From: CAYZJB01 sp964602985
GTDB taxonomy: Bacteria > CLD3 > SB21
DNA: 64,000 nucleotides
Assembly (NCBI GenBank): GCA_964602985.1
Contig: CAZRTJ010000002.1
Coordinates: 1 to 64,000 of the forward strand
Direction of reading: 5' to 3'
Shown here in pieces: positions 35,478 through 43,731 of this stretch (positions are counted from its first letter, which is position 1; every line of letters starts with the position of its first letter). The notes beneath the pieces are model-generated. The model worked only from the letters and a program-made list of their open reading frames with translations. It was not told where the DNA came from and ran no database searches. The translations under genes were made by a program, and so were the position numbers.

Positions 35478-37847
35478 ATGAAAGCATTACTTCTGATCTT
35501 TTTTGTCGCAGGTGCGTCTGCGTATTCCCAGGGCGGATCGGGCAGAAATGAACTGATAGTTTTTATCCATAAAGGACTCGTGGATGAAACGAGGTGGCTG
35601 AATAGTATGTCAATGGACACTCAAGCCACGGGATCAAAACAACTTCGTAATGCCGTCACTAGATTTGGATTGCGTTCATTCCGAAAAGCGTTTCCGATGT
35701 TTCAAGAGTCGGACACATTGAAAACCGACCAGACTGGGCGGCAGGTCAGGTTGCCAAACCTAGGAAGACTATTCAGACTTTCCGTTGATGGAAACCTTGA
35801 TTCTGCAATAGCATCTCTTGGCAAGATATCGGGCATTGTATTTGCGGAAAAGGTAGTCTCGAGAAGTGTAGCAAGTGATCCCAAACAGCAATTTCAATGG
35901 TATCTAAGAAACCCCGGATATGTCGTGCACCCGATAACAGGCGAAGTGATCAGCGTCAAAGTTGGAGCCGACGCCAAGATCGAGGATGTTTGGCCCATCT
36001 TTACTGGAAGCTCTTCCATAAGAGTAGGTGTTTTTGATACCGGTGTGGATTTGAATCAAGAGGACTTGAATGGAAAGGTCAGCGGAGACAACGACAATGG
36101 GTATTCTCACGGCACGAGATGTGCCGGCATAATAGGTGCGAAAGCCGATAATGGTAAGGGAATCAAAGGAATAGACTGGCAGAATCAGCTTGTTTCTAGG
36201 AGATTGTTTGATGCCGACATGAAGTATGTGGGTCAGGATGTTGCGGCTTCAAAGATTCTTGATGCTGTAAACGGCGGAGTTCATATTCTCAATCACAGCT
36301 ACGGAGGGACAGATTATTCCGTCGTGGAACATATAGCCTTTGCCTACGCGTGCAAGCTGAATCGTGTAAATATAGTCTCAATGGGAAACGGCGGCCTGAG
36401 CGGAAGCCCGACTCAGTATCCGGCCGCGTTTCCGGTTGTTGTTCTGGCAGTTGGAGCGACGACCGACAAGGATAATAGAGCGCCGTATTCATCCGTTGGT
36501 TCACACATTGGGCTGGCGGCACCCGGCGGATACTCCACAGAACTTGCAACGGTCCCCTATCATCATGATCCACACGGAATCATGTCCACTCATCGATCCA
36601 ACAACTATTATTTTGAAGACGGAACGTCCTTTGCGGCACCGATAGTCTCGGGGGTCGCGTCATTGCTTAAGGGATTCTATAGCGGTCTGAATAATGACGA
36701 TATTGTCATGTTGCTGAAAATGTCAGCCGACGATTTGGGTGCATCGGGATGGGATATAGAGTTTGGGCATGGCCGAATTAATGCAAAGAGAGCGTTTGAT
36801 TTGATCAGAGCCCCATATATCCTTAACTTCTTCAGCGGCACAGGTGGAGTAGATATGGGGGCAGGGCCGACCGCAGGGAGACTCTTCTTTGGTGCACCAG
36901 GTTTACCAGACGGAATTCCCTTTTTGGTTAAGAAACACGAGGTGCGGAAGACGGTTCTTTTCAGCCCGACCAACTCGCCTACTGTCTGGGGCAGAGGAGT
37001 CGGCACAAGCGGTTGGTACGACGATGGAGCATCAATTAATTATGGTTTGGGGTGGTGTGAGGTCGTTCCAGGATCAGTTACAACTTCATCGGCAACTTTG
37101 AGAACCTACGTATTTGAAGTGTACACATACCCCGGACAGTTTGTTGGTTGGTATCCAGCTAGCCCTTCAAATGTTACTTTCGCGTATACTGTGCATGGAA
37201 CTCCGGGGCCTATGTCAGTCACCATTAGCGGTCCATCTTGCGTGGGATCGAAGGGCGCTTCCGCAACTCTCACTGCACTTGCAACCGGTGGCGACGGCAT
37301 GAATTACTCATACTATTGGACGCCGGGAGGGTATACGACTCAGTCTATTACTCGTCCGATTTTCAGTTGTCCAGTCACTTATCACGTGACAGTTTCAAGT
37401 GGTGGTCAGCAAGCCACAGCATCCAGATCGATTTACTATGCTGGTGGGTCATGCGGTTGTGGTGGGGGCGGTGGCGGCGGATGCGATCAGTTTATAGCAA
37501 GGGACGGAGCCCAGACGCAAGCTTTACCTTGTTTTGCAAAAAGCAAAGGACGGGAGGATTTGATTCCCGACAAGTTCGATCTTTTGCAGAACTATCCGAA
37601 TCCGTTCAATCCTTCAACTTCAATTTCGTTTGCTCTTCCGGAAGGTGGACATGTGGCTCTCAAGATTTACAATTTGCAGGGGCAACTCGTCAGAACTCTC
37701 GTTGATCGCTATTTGGGCGCAGGATATTACGATGCGACATTTGACGGATTGAACGATCGAGGAAGTGAATTGTCCAGTGGGGTCTATGTATATCGATTGG
37801 AGAGTGGTCGATTCATGCAATCTATGAAGCTGACACTTGTGAAATAA
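35478..37847 (+). CDS. Secreted subtilisin-like protease with T9SS type A sorting domain
   Basis: 789 aa. Signal peptide 1-17, an inhibitor-like propeptide region (~20-130), then an S8 domain with Asp187 (VFDTG), His211 (SHGTRCAG), Asn304 (GNGG) and Ser384 (DGTSFAAP). A beta-rich region follows, then a Gly/Cys stretch (CGCGGGGGGGC, ~660), and an ~85-residue C-terminal domain with YPNPFNPST and GVYVYRL, the type IX secretion sorting signal. The protein should cross the outer membrane and be anchored or released. GGAGG lies 6 nt before the ATG. The gene and its neighbour are more AT-rich than the rest of the window. Confidence 0.93.
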   Translation: MKALLLIFFVAGASAYSQGGSGRNELIVFIHKGLVDETRWLNSMSMDTQATGSKQLRNAVTRFGLRSFRKAFPMFQESDTLKTDQTGRQVRLPNLGRLFRLSVDGNLDSAIASLGKISGIVFAEKVVSRSVASDPKQQFQWYLRNPGYVVHPITGEVISVKVGADAKIEDVWPIFTGSSSIRVGVFDTGVDLNQEDLNGKVSGDNDNGYSHGTRCAGIIGAKADNGKGIKGIDWQNQLVSRRLFDADMKYVGQDVAASKILDAVNGGVHILNHSYGGTDYSVVEHIAFAYACKLNRVNIVSMGNGGLSGSPTQYPAAFPVVVLAVGATTDKDNRAPYSSVGSHIGLAAPGGYSTELATVPYHHDPHGIMSTHRSNNYYFEDGTSFAAPIVSGVASLLKGFYSGLNNDDIVMLLKMSADDLGASGWDIEFGHGRINAKRAFDLIRAPYILNFFSGTGGVDMGAGPTAGRLFFGAPGLPDGIPFLVKKHEVRKTVLFSPTNSPTVWGRGVGTSGWYDDGASINYGLGWCEVVPGSVTTSSATLRTYVFEVYTYPGQFVGWYPASPSNVTFAYTVHGTPGPMSVTISGPSCVGSKGASATLTALATGGDGMNYSYYWTPGGYTTQSITRPIFSCPVTYHVTVSSGGQQATASRSIYYAGGSCGCGGGGGGGCDQFIARDGAQTQALPCFAKSKGREDLIPDKFDLLQNYPNPFNPSTSISFALPEGGHVALKIYNLQGQLVRTLVDRYLGAGYYDATFDGLNDRGSELSSGVYVYRLESGRFMQSMKLTLVK

Positions 37848-38034
37848 CGAAGCCGATCGGCAAGCATACCGAACAGCGCAGGAGGCGGATCTAACGCGCC
37901 GCAGACGCTAATCACAATCAGGCTGTACATCATTGTTCTGACAGAAAGCAAGCTTTCTCACCACACCGCCGATTGACTTTGCAGGCAAACAATTCTACTT
38001 TGGCGTGCAGAAGCCGATCATTTGCGGAGCCGCC

Positions 38035-39537
38035 ATGAAGCATCCACTCGAAAAACTGAAGCCGAAGTCTGTTTTCGATTATTTCTTCCAAATCACGCAA
38101 ATTCCCCGTCCATCCAGGCATGAGGAAGGAGCGCGCCAGTTTGTTCAGGCTTTTGCCGATGCGATTGGGCTGAGGCATGCGCAGGATGACATTGGCAATG
38201 TCGTGATTTACAAACCCGCGTCCAGAGGATACGAGCGGTGTCCGAGCGTCCTTTTGCAGGGACATCTGGATATGGTGTGCGAGAAGGATCCGGATGCCAA
38301 AATCGATTTCCTGAAAGATCCGATCCGGCCGCGTGTGGTCGGGGAATGGGTTCGCGCCAGCGGTACGACCCTGGGCGCCGACAACGGCATCGCGTTGGCT
38401 GCGATGTTGGCGATCCTCGCGGATCCGAAGGCCGTACATGGTCCGCTGGAGTGTCTGTTCACAGTCGACGAGGAGACGGGACTGAACGGCGCCAAGCATG
38501 TCGACGCAAACCTCATCAAGAGCCGGATGATGTTGAATCTCGATTCCGAAGACGAAGGCGTCATCTTCATCGGATGCGCCGGAGGAAGAGACGCGACGCT
38601 GCAATTACCTGTGAAGTGGAAAGTGCCCGACCCCACGCGCGTGGCGCTGCGGATCGTGGTCGGCGGGGCGACCGGCGGCCACTCGGGCATGGATATCCAT
38701 CTCGGACGGGCCAATGCCATCCAATGCCTGACGCGGGTACTCAGAAAGCTGAACCAGAGCCCGGGCACGAGGATCGCGATGGTTCGGGGCGGAAATTTGC
38801 GCAATGCCATCCCGCGCGACGCAGAGGCCACGATCATCGTTCAACCGGAGGATATCGCGCTGGCCAAGCAAGTGATCACGGAAAGTGCCGCGGACATTCT
38901 GCCCCTGTATATCGGAACCGATCCGAAATTGTCGATCCATTTTGAAGAAGTTGCGCTTCCTGCCCGTACACTGAAGCGATCGCAGACGGACACGCTGATC
39001 CATTTGATGCACGCCTTGCCGCATGGGGTACAGGCGATGAGCCGCGATATACCCGATGTGGTGGAGACCTCTGTGAATTTCGCCACGGTGGAGACACGGG
39101 ACGGGGCGATCGTACTGGGTCTCAGTCATCGAAGTTCCATCGAAGCGGAAAAACGGAATCTGCTGGAGCGGACCCGTGCCGTCGCCGATCTGGCCGGATG
39201 CACGGTCGAGGAGAGCGATGGCTATCCCGGCTGGAAACCCGACGTGAAATCCAAACTGCTTGATCTGGCGCGATCCGTGTTCGAAAAGACGTACAAGAAA
39301 TCGCCGACGGTCACCGCGATCCATGCGGGATTGGAATGCGGCCTGTTGAAGGAGAAATTTCCAGACATGGACGTGATTTCAATCGGCCCCACCATTCGAG
39401 GCGCCCACTCACCGGAAGAACGCTTGCACATCCCAAGCGTCGAACCGTTCACCCGCGCGGTCCTGGAGATTTTGAAGGGAGTGCGTGATTGGAAGAGCCG
39501 CGTTCCCAAAGACGCGAAGAAGAAGAAGCGAAAATGA
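38035..39537 (+). CDS. pepD: Aminoacyl-histidine dipeptidase (M20C)
   Basis: 500 aa. Zinc ligands and catalytic residues of the M20C family are present: His77/Asp79 (GHLDMV), Asp116 (GADNGIA), Glu146/Glu147 (DEETGL) and Asp170. The HAGLECGLL block near the C-terminus is also typical. It cleaves Xaa-His and other dipeptides in the cytoplasm. GGAG lies 5 nt before the ATG at 38035; a longer reading upstream has no site. The stop overlaps the sirtuin start (ATGA). The ~190 nt before it show no clear signal. Confidence 0.94.
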   Translation: MKHPLEKLKPKSVFDYFFQITQIPRPSRHEEGARQFVQAFADAIGLRHAQDDIGNVVIYKPASRGYERCPSVLLQGHLDMVCEKDPDAKIDFLKDPIRPRVVGEWVRASGTTLGADNGIALAAMLAILADPKAVHGPLECLFTVDEETGLNGAKHVDANLIKSRMMLNLDSEDEGVIFIGCAGGRDATLQLPVKWKVPDPTRVALRIVVGGATGGHSGMDIHLGRANAIQCLTRVLRKLNQSPGTRIAMVRGGNLRNAIPRDAEATIIVQPEDIALAKQVITESAADILPLYIGTDPKLSIHFEEVALPARTLKRSQTDTLIHLMHALPHGVQAMSRDIPDVVETSVNFATVETRDGAIVLGLSHRSSIEAEKRNLLERTRAVADLAGCTVEESDGYPGWKPDVKSKLLDLARSVFEKTYKKSPTVTAIHAGLECGLLKEKFPDMDVISIGPTIRGAHSPEERLHIPSVEPFTRAVLEILKGVRDWKSRVPKDAKKKKRK

Positions 39538-40271
39538 GTTTTCCTGAAGGACTTCTTACCGCCTTGCGGTCGGCCGATCGCATCGCCGTCCTGACGGGCG
39601 CGGGAATTTCGGCCGAAAGCGGCGTGCCGACGTTTCGGGATGCACAGACGGGTCTTTGGGCAAATTTCCGTCCGGAAGAACTTGCGACTCCGGAGGCATT
39701 TCGACGAAATCCGAAGCGCGTGTGGGAATGGTATATGGAAAGGCGGCGCACGATGGAGACGGTCATGCCCAACGATGGCCATCGGGCATTGGCGGCGTGG
39801 GAGGAAAGAGGCCCAGCGTTGTCCATTGCGACTCAAAACATCGACGGCCTCCATCGAAAAGCGGGAAGCCGGTGCGTATATGAATTGCACGGGAACATCC
39901 ATCGGACAAAGTGCTTTGACGAGGGACGAATCGTGGAGTCGTGGAATGAGGATGGGCACGTTCCGCCGGTCTGTCCGGTGTGCGGCGGTTTCCTTCGGCC
40001 CGATGTCGTTTGGTTTGGGGAATTTCTTCCCGAAGACGAGATGGAAGCGGCCACGAAGGATGCGCTGACGTGCGACGTCTATTTTTCCATCGGCACCTCA
40101 TCGATCGTGTATCCTGCGGCGGGACTGCCGATGATGGCCAGGCAGGCAGGTTCTGTGTTGGTGGAAATCAATCCGGAAGAGACCACGCTCACGTCCAACG
40201 TCGACTATTTTCTGTCTGGAAAATCCGGGGAAATATTGCCCCGCTTATTGGATCGGGTATTTCATGAATAG
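39534..40271 (+). CDS. cobB: NAD-dependent protein deacylase (sirtuin, SIR2 family)
   Basis: 245 aa. NAD-binding GAGISAESGVPTFRD (22-36), TQNIDGLH (100-107) and the catalytic His119 in ELHGN are intact. Tyr67 and Arg70 form the YxxR pair of class III sirtuins that remove succinyl and malonyl groups. The zinc ribbon has only three of four Cys: Cys127, Cys147 and Cys150, with Glu130 at the usual second position. Coupled to pepD by an ATGA overlap and followed by tmk 9 nt later. Confidence 0.93.
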   Translation: MSFPEGLLTALRSADRIAVLTGAGISAESGVPTFRDAQTGLWANFRPEELATPEAFRRNPKRVWEWYMERRRTMETVMPNDGHRALAAWEERGPALSIATQNIDGLHRKAGSRCVYELHGNIHRTKCFDEGRIVESWNEDGHVPPVCPVCGGFLRPDVVWFGEFLPEDEMEAATKDALTCDVYFSIGTSSIVYPAAGLPMMARQAGSVLVEINPEETTLTSNVDYFLSGKSGEILPRLLDRVFHE

Positions 40272-40280
40272 GAGTGGAGT

Positions 40281-40925
40281 GTGACGAAAGGATTGTTCAT
40301 CAGCTTTGAAGGGATCGATGGGAGTGGCAAGAGTACGCAGATCGAGAAGCTGACCGCGCGTTTGACGGCGGATTCGTTCCGGGTGGTGGCCTTCCGGGAT
40401 CCCGGGGGAACGGAGATTTCTGAGCAGGTGCGGAAAATCTTGCTGGAAAACCGCAATGCGGGCATGACAGCGGTGACCGAGTTGTTCCTGTACGAGGCGG
40501 CCCGCGCACAGATCGTCTCCGAAAAGCTCGAACCGGCCCTGCAGTCGCACGACATGGTGATCATCGATCGATACACGGATTCGACGGTTGCCTACCAGGG
40601 ATATGCGCGGCGCGTCGGAGCGGACGTCGTCCGTCAGGTCAATCGCATCGCAACGGGGGGCCTGACACCGGACCTGACCTTGTTCATCGACGTGCCGTGG
40701 GAGGTATCGTCGAAGCGGAACACTGGAAAACATCAGGATCGTCTGGAGTCCGAGGGTCGGGACTTCTTCGATGCCGTGCGGCAGGGATATTTGCAAATCG
40801 CGAAAGAAGAATCGTCCCGCGTGACGCTAATCGACGGCACGAAGGATGTGGAAGCCATCGCGGCGGATATCTATCGAGAGACCACGAAACACACCAGCGC
40901 GTGGCTGCTGAAACAAATCCAGTAG
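40281..40925 (+). CDS. tmk: Thymidylate kinase
   Basis: 214 aa. P-loop EGIDGSGKST (10-19), DPGGTEISE (the DR[EP]PGGT motif in altered form) and the DRYTDSTVAYQG signature. It converts dTMP to dTDP in the cytoplasm. GTG start with GGAG ~6 nt upstream. It lies 9 nt after the sirtuin gene and overlaps the next gene by 25 nt. Confidence 0.95.
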   Translation: MTKGLFISFEGIDGSGKSTQIEKLTARLTADSFRVVAFRDPGGTEISEQVRKILLENRNAGMTAVTELFLYEAARAQIVSEKLEPALQSHDMVIIDRYTDSTVAYQGYARRVGADVVRQVNRIATGGLTPDLTLFIDVPWEVSSKRNTGKHQDRLESEGRDFFDAVRQGYLQIAKEESSRVTLIDGTKDVEAIAADIYRETTKHTSAWLLKQIQ

Positions 40926-42145
40926 CGTCCCGACTCCTTCGCCACAAGGGGGAAATTTCGTTTCTTCTCGCTCTGGCGGGATTGGCGTCTGTCGGGCTTA
41001 CCCGATGGACCGTGCCCGAGGCGCTTCCGTCCCTCTTCCTGATCCTCCAACACGCATTCGAAGCGGCGACGGTCGGCGGCGCCGCAGATTGGCTGGCCGT
41101 CAAGATGATTTTTGACGAGATCAAGATCGGAAACCTCCGGATCGTACCGGCGTCCGGCATCGTTCCACGGAAGCAGCAGGCCATCGCGCGCGGCGCTGGG
41201 CAACTGGTTGCGCGGGAGTGGTTGTCCAAAGAGAGCCTCCAGCGGGCGCTCACGGACATGGATTTCGCTTCGTCTGCATCGGACTACGTGCTTGCGAAAA
41301 CCGATGCGGGTATCGACTGGATTCTCGACCAGGTGTCGACGATGCTCGCCCGGCAGGAGAGCAAAGAAGCGTTGATTCGGTGGTTGAAAGAACATGCGAT
41401 GAAGATTCGGCTTTCCGAATGGCTGGCACGGATGGCCACTCCTGGAGGAGTCGAGCGGGCCGTTCGTGCGATCGTGCCTCCGATTGCGGATATGCTCCAT
41501 CGCGGAATCGGAAGTCCGGAAGTGTATCGTATCGTTCTCGAAAAAATGGAGGCAGAACAAAAGGGTTTTTTCCGAACGCTGTTCTTTGATCCCGTCGAGG
41601 CGACGGAAAAAACGATTTTGAAAGCGATGGAGTTTTTGCGTGAGGTATATGGCGATGAGAGCCACCCCGTTCGGCGAAGGATCACGGAGGGACTCTTGAA
41701 GTGGGCGGAGGATGTGCGGCAAAGCGGGGGGCCCACGGCGTTGGATGAGGCGGTCCGGGACGTGGCGCTTGAATCGGACGAGTGGCTGGGCAGGATGGTC
41801 GATCAGATCCGCGAGTGGCTCGTTGGTCAGGAACGCGATCCGGCGAGTGTGCTTCGCCAGGAGATGCGCAAACTCGTGCACAACGTGGTGGAAAAACTGC
41901 GTGTGGAATGGAAAGATCCATTCAACGGAGCGGTCCGCGAGGCGATCGGTGCCTGGTTGTCGCAGCATCACGGCCAGATCGCCGTGCTCGTGGAGGAGAA
42001 TCTTGGGCGATTGTCGCCGGATGAATTGAAGAAGCAGTTCAAGGAGCGGACGTATGACGACATGCAATGGATTCGCGTAAACGGCGCGGTGGCGGGTTTT
42101 GCAATCGGTGCGGTGATTGGAGTCGTGCGGTGGTGGCTGGGGTAG
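40901..42145 (+). CDS. DUF445 family membrane-associated protein
   Basis: 414 aa if started at the GTG at 40901, inside the tmk 3' end; no ribosome site is seen, so translation may be coupled. An N-terminal hydrophobic segment (~18-45), including the conserved GGAADWLAVKMIF, is followed by ~330 helical residues and a C-terminal TM helix (GAVAGFAIGAVIGVVRWWL). This matches DUF445 (YjiN/YheB-like), function unknown. It is the last gene of the pepD-cobB-tmk unit. Confidence 0.85.
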   Translation: MAAETNPVASRLLRHKGEISFLLALAGLASVGLTRWTVPEALPSLFLILQHAFEAATVGGAADWLAVKMIFDEIKIGNLRIVPASGIVPRKQQAIARGAGQLVAREWLSKESLQRALTDMDFASSASDYVLAKTDAGIDWILDQVSTMLARQESKEALIRWLKEHAMKIRLSEWLARMATPGGVERAVRAIVPPIADMLHRGIGSPEVYRIVLEKMEAEQKGFFRTLFFDPVEATEKTILKAMEFLREVYGDESHPVRRRITEGLLKWAEDVRQSGGPTALDEAVRDVALESDEWLGRMVDQIREWLVGQERDPASVLRQEMRKLVHNVVEKLRVEWKDPFNGAVREAIGAWLSQHHGQIAVLVEENLGRLSPDELKKQFKERTYDDMQWIRVNGAVAGFAIGAVIGVVRWWLG

Positions 42146-42150
42146 GCTCG

Positions 42151-42179
42151 AAAAAAAGAAACCTTCGTGCTGCGAAGGT
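42151..42179 (-). terminator. Rho-independent terminator after tRNA-Leu
   Basis: On the minus strand ACCTTCG (42173-42179) pairs with CGAAGGT (42161-42167) across a 5-nt loop, followed by TTCTTTTTTT (42151-42160). It lies 5 nt after the tRNA 3' end. Confidence 0.85.
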
Positions 42180-42183
42180 CTTG

Positions 42184-42269
42184 TGCCGAAGGAGAGACTC
42201 GAACTCTCACGGGGTTTGAGCCCCACCGGATTTTGAGTCCGGCGCGTCTACCAATTCCACCACTTCGGC
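42184..42269 (-). tRNA. tRNA-Leu (CAA anticodon)
   Basis: 86 nt. Acceptor arms GCCGAAG and CTTCGGC pair fully, with A as the discriminator. The anticodon arm CCGGA-CTCAAAA-TCCGG places CAA in the loop, reading UUG. The long variable arm (GGGGCTCAAACCCC) marks a class II tRNA-Leu and the T arm has TTCGAGT. CCA is not encoded. It is transcribed against the two flanking genes and has its own terminator. Confidence 0.95.
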
Positions 42270-42384
42270 AAGTCGTCAAAATGGTGCCGTGAATTTATGG
42301 GATTTTGAGAGATCTGCAATGGATTTTTGATCTTGCGCGGTGAGGGAAGCTGCCGTATGTTCCGTTTGTAGCCGGGGAGGGACC

Positions 42385-43731
42385 ATGTTTGATCATTCCG
42401 TTTTCCGCATGTCGATTCGGGAAAATATCGACCGGGTCAGTGAACGCGTGATTCAGGCGATCTGGAATTATCTATTCATTCGAGTCCAGGAATTACACAC
42501 AACGGACGGAATTCCGATACGAATTCTGGATCAGGGAATGTGGAACGACCAGGCCGGTCCGGATTTCCACAACGCCAAGCTGCGCATTGGGGATGAAATG
42601 TTATCGGGCGACGTGGAGATCCACCATCGTACATCGGACTGGTTTCGACACCATCACGACCGCGATCCGGCGTACGGCCACGTCATTCTCCACGTGGTCA
42701 TGGATCATGATTGCCCGTGTCCAATGCCTGTTCTGGTCCTCCGCCCATTTCTGACGGATCGACTGGAGAAGATCGTTGAGCGGGTGCATGACTTGCATCG
42801 GAAGACGATATTCTGTCACGATCATTTGGATGAGTCGACGGAGGACGTGGTTCGCCGCTGGGTTCAACAAAATGGAAGGAAGAGGTTCTTTCACAAGTCG
42901 GACATCATGCAGATGGCGCGCGGCGCGCGGGCGTGGGAGGAAATGGCGTATCTCGGGATGATGGAGGCGCTGGGCTATTCGTCCAACCGCGATGGATTCC
43001 GCACGCTCGCCAGAAGAGTACCCTATGCCGTAGTGCGTGAGGTATTGTCCCATGGCGACGCACCGACCGCCCTCATGCGGCTCCAAGCTGTCTGGCTGGG
43101 GGCCGGTGGATTTCTATCCGATCAAGTCGCTCTTCCCGCGACCGAGGAGACGATACCGTTTGTCAACCGACTGCAGGCGATATGGCAGGAATACCGGATG
43201 CCCGAGATGGTGCTATCCGAGTGGAGGTTGTCCCGCCTGCGTCCAGCCAATTTCCCCCCGTTGCGCATGGCCGGCCTTGCGAAATTTCTTGTCCAAGAGG
43301 GACCGGAATTTCTGAAGGGATTCCAAAAGGATCTGCGCAACGACAAGTTCACCATCCATCGATTGTGCATTCCATCGTTTGGATACTGGAGCCGGCATCA
43401 TACATGGAGCCCCACAGTGACCCGCCATTCGCAGGATCTGATCGGGGCTCAGCGCGCTGTGGAAATCATGGTGAACGTGATCCTCCCAATTTTGTATGCG
43501 GCGGGAGACGAGAGTGACCAGAAACGCGTTCTCCAGTGGATGGACCGTACGCGCAGTCTGGAAAAAAACCGGATGACGCGGATCATGCAAAAGCAATTGC
43601 GACTCCGGGCTTCCCCCTACACGGTAACCGAGACACAGGGCCTGATCGAACTGCACCGACGCTGTTTTGAGTTCAACTGCGCCGACTGCAGTGTCTTCGA
43701 GCGGATAGTCGAGAATCGTTACGACTGGTAG
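42385..43731 (+). CDS. DUF2851 family protein
   Basis: 448 aa, no signal peptide. The N-terminal block with DQGMWNDQAGPDFHNAKLRI and GDVEIHHRTSDWFRH is typical of DUF2851, a family common in Bacteroidota and relatives whose function is unknown. Four His/Asp-rich residues there could bind metal. GGGAGGG lies ~2-5 nt before the ATG at 42385. The C-terminal ELHRRCFEFNCADC... contains a Cys cluster. Its last 13 nt overlap the convergent transglycosylase gene. Confidence 0.88.
   Translation: MFDHSVFRMSIRENIDRVSERVIQAIWNYLFIRVQELHTTDGIPIRILDQGMWNDQAGPDFHNAKLRIGDEMLSGDVEIHHRTSDWFRHHHDRDPAYGHVILHVVMDHDCPCPMPVLVLRPFLTDRLEKIVERVHDLHRKTIFCHDHLDESTEDVVRRWVQQNGRKRFFHKSDIMQMARGARAWEEMAYLGMMEALGYSSNRDGFRTLARRVPYAVVREVLSHGDAPTALMRLQAVWLGAGGFLSDQVALPATEETIPFVNRLQAIWQEYRMPEMVLSEWRLSRLRPANFPPLRMAGLAKFLVQEGPEFLKGFQKDLRNDKFTIHRLCIPSFGYWSRHHTWSPTVTRHSQDLIGAQRAVEIMVNVILPILYAAGDESDQKRVLQWMDRTRSLEKNRMTRIMQKQLRLRASPYTVTETQGLIELHRRCFEFNCADCSVFERIVENRYDW

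Noticed and set aside
40871..42226. 451-codon minus-strand open frame antisense to DUF445 and into tRNA-Leu
   Set aside because: It would overlap a tRNA and its terminator, and has no recognisable product.
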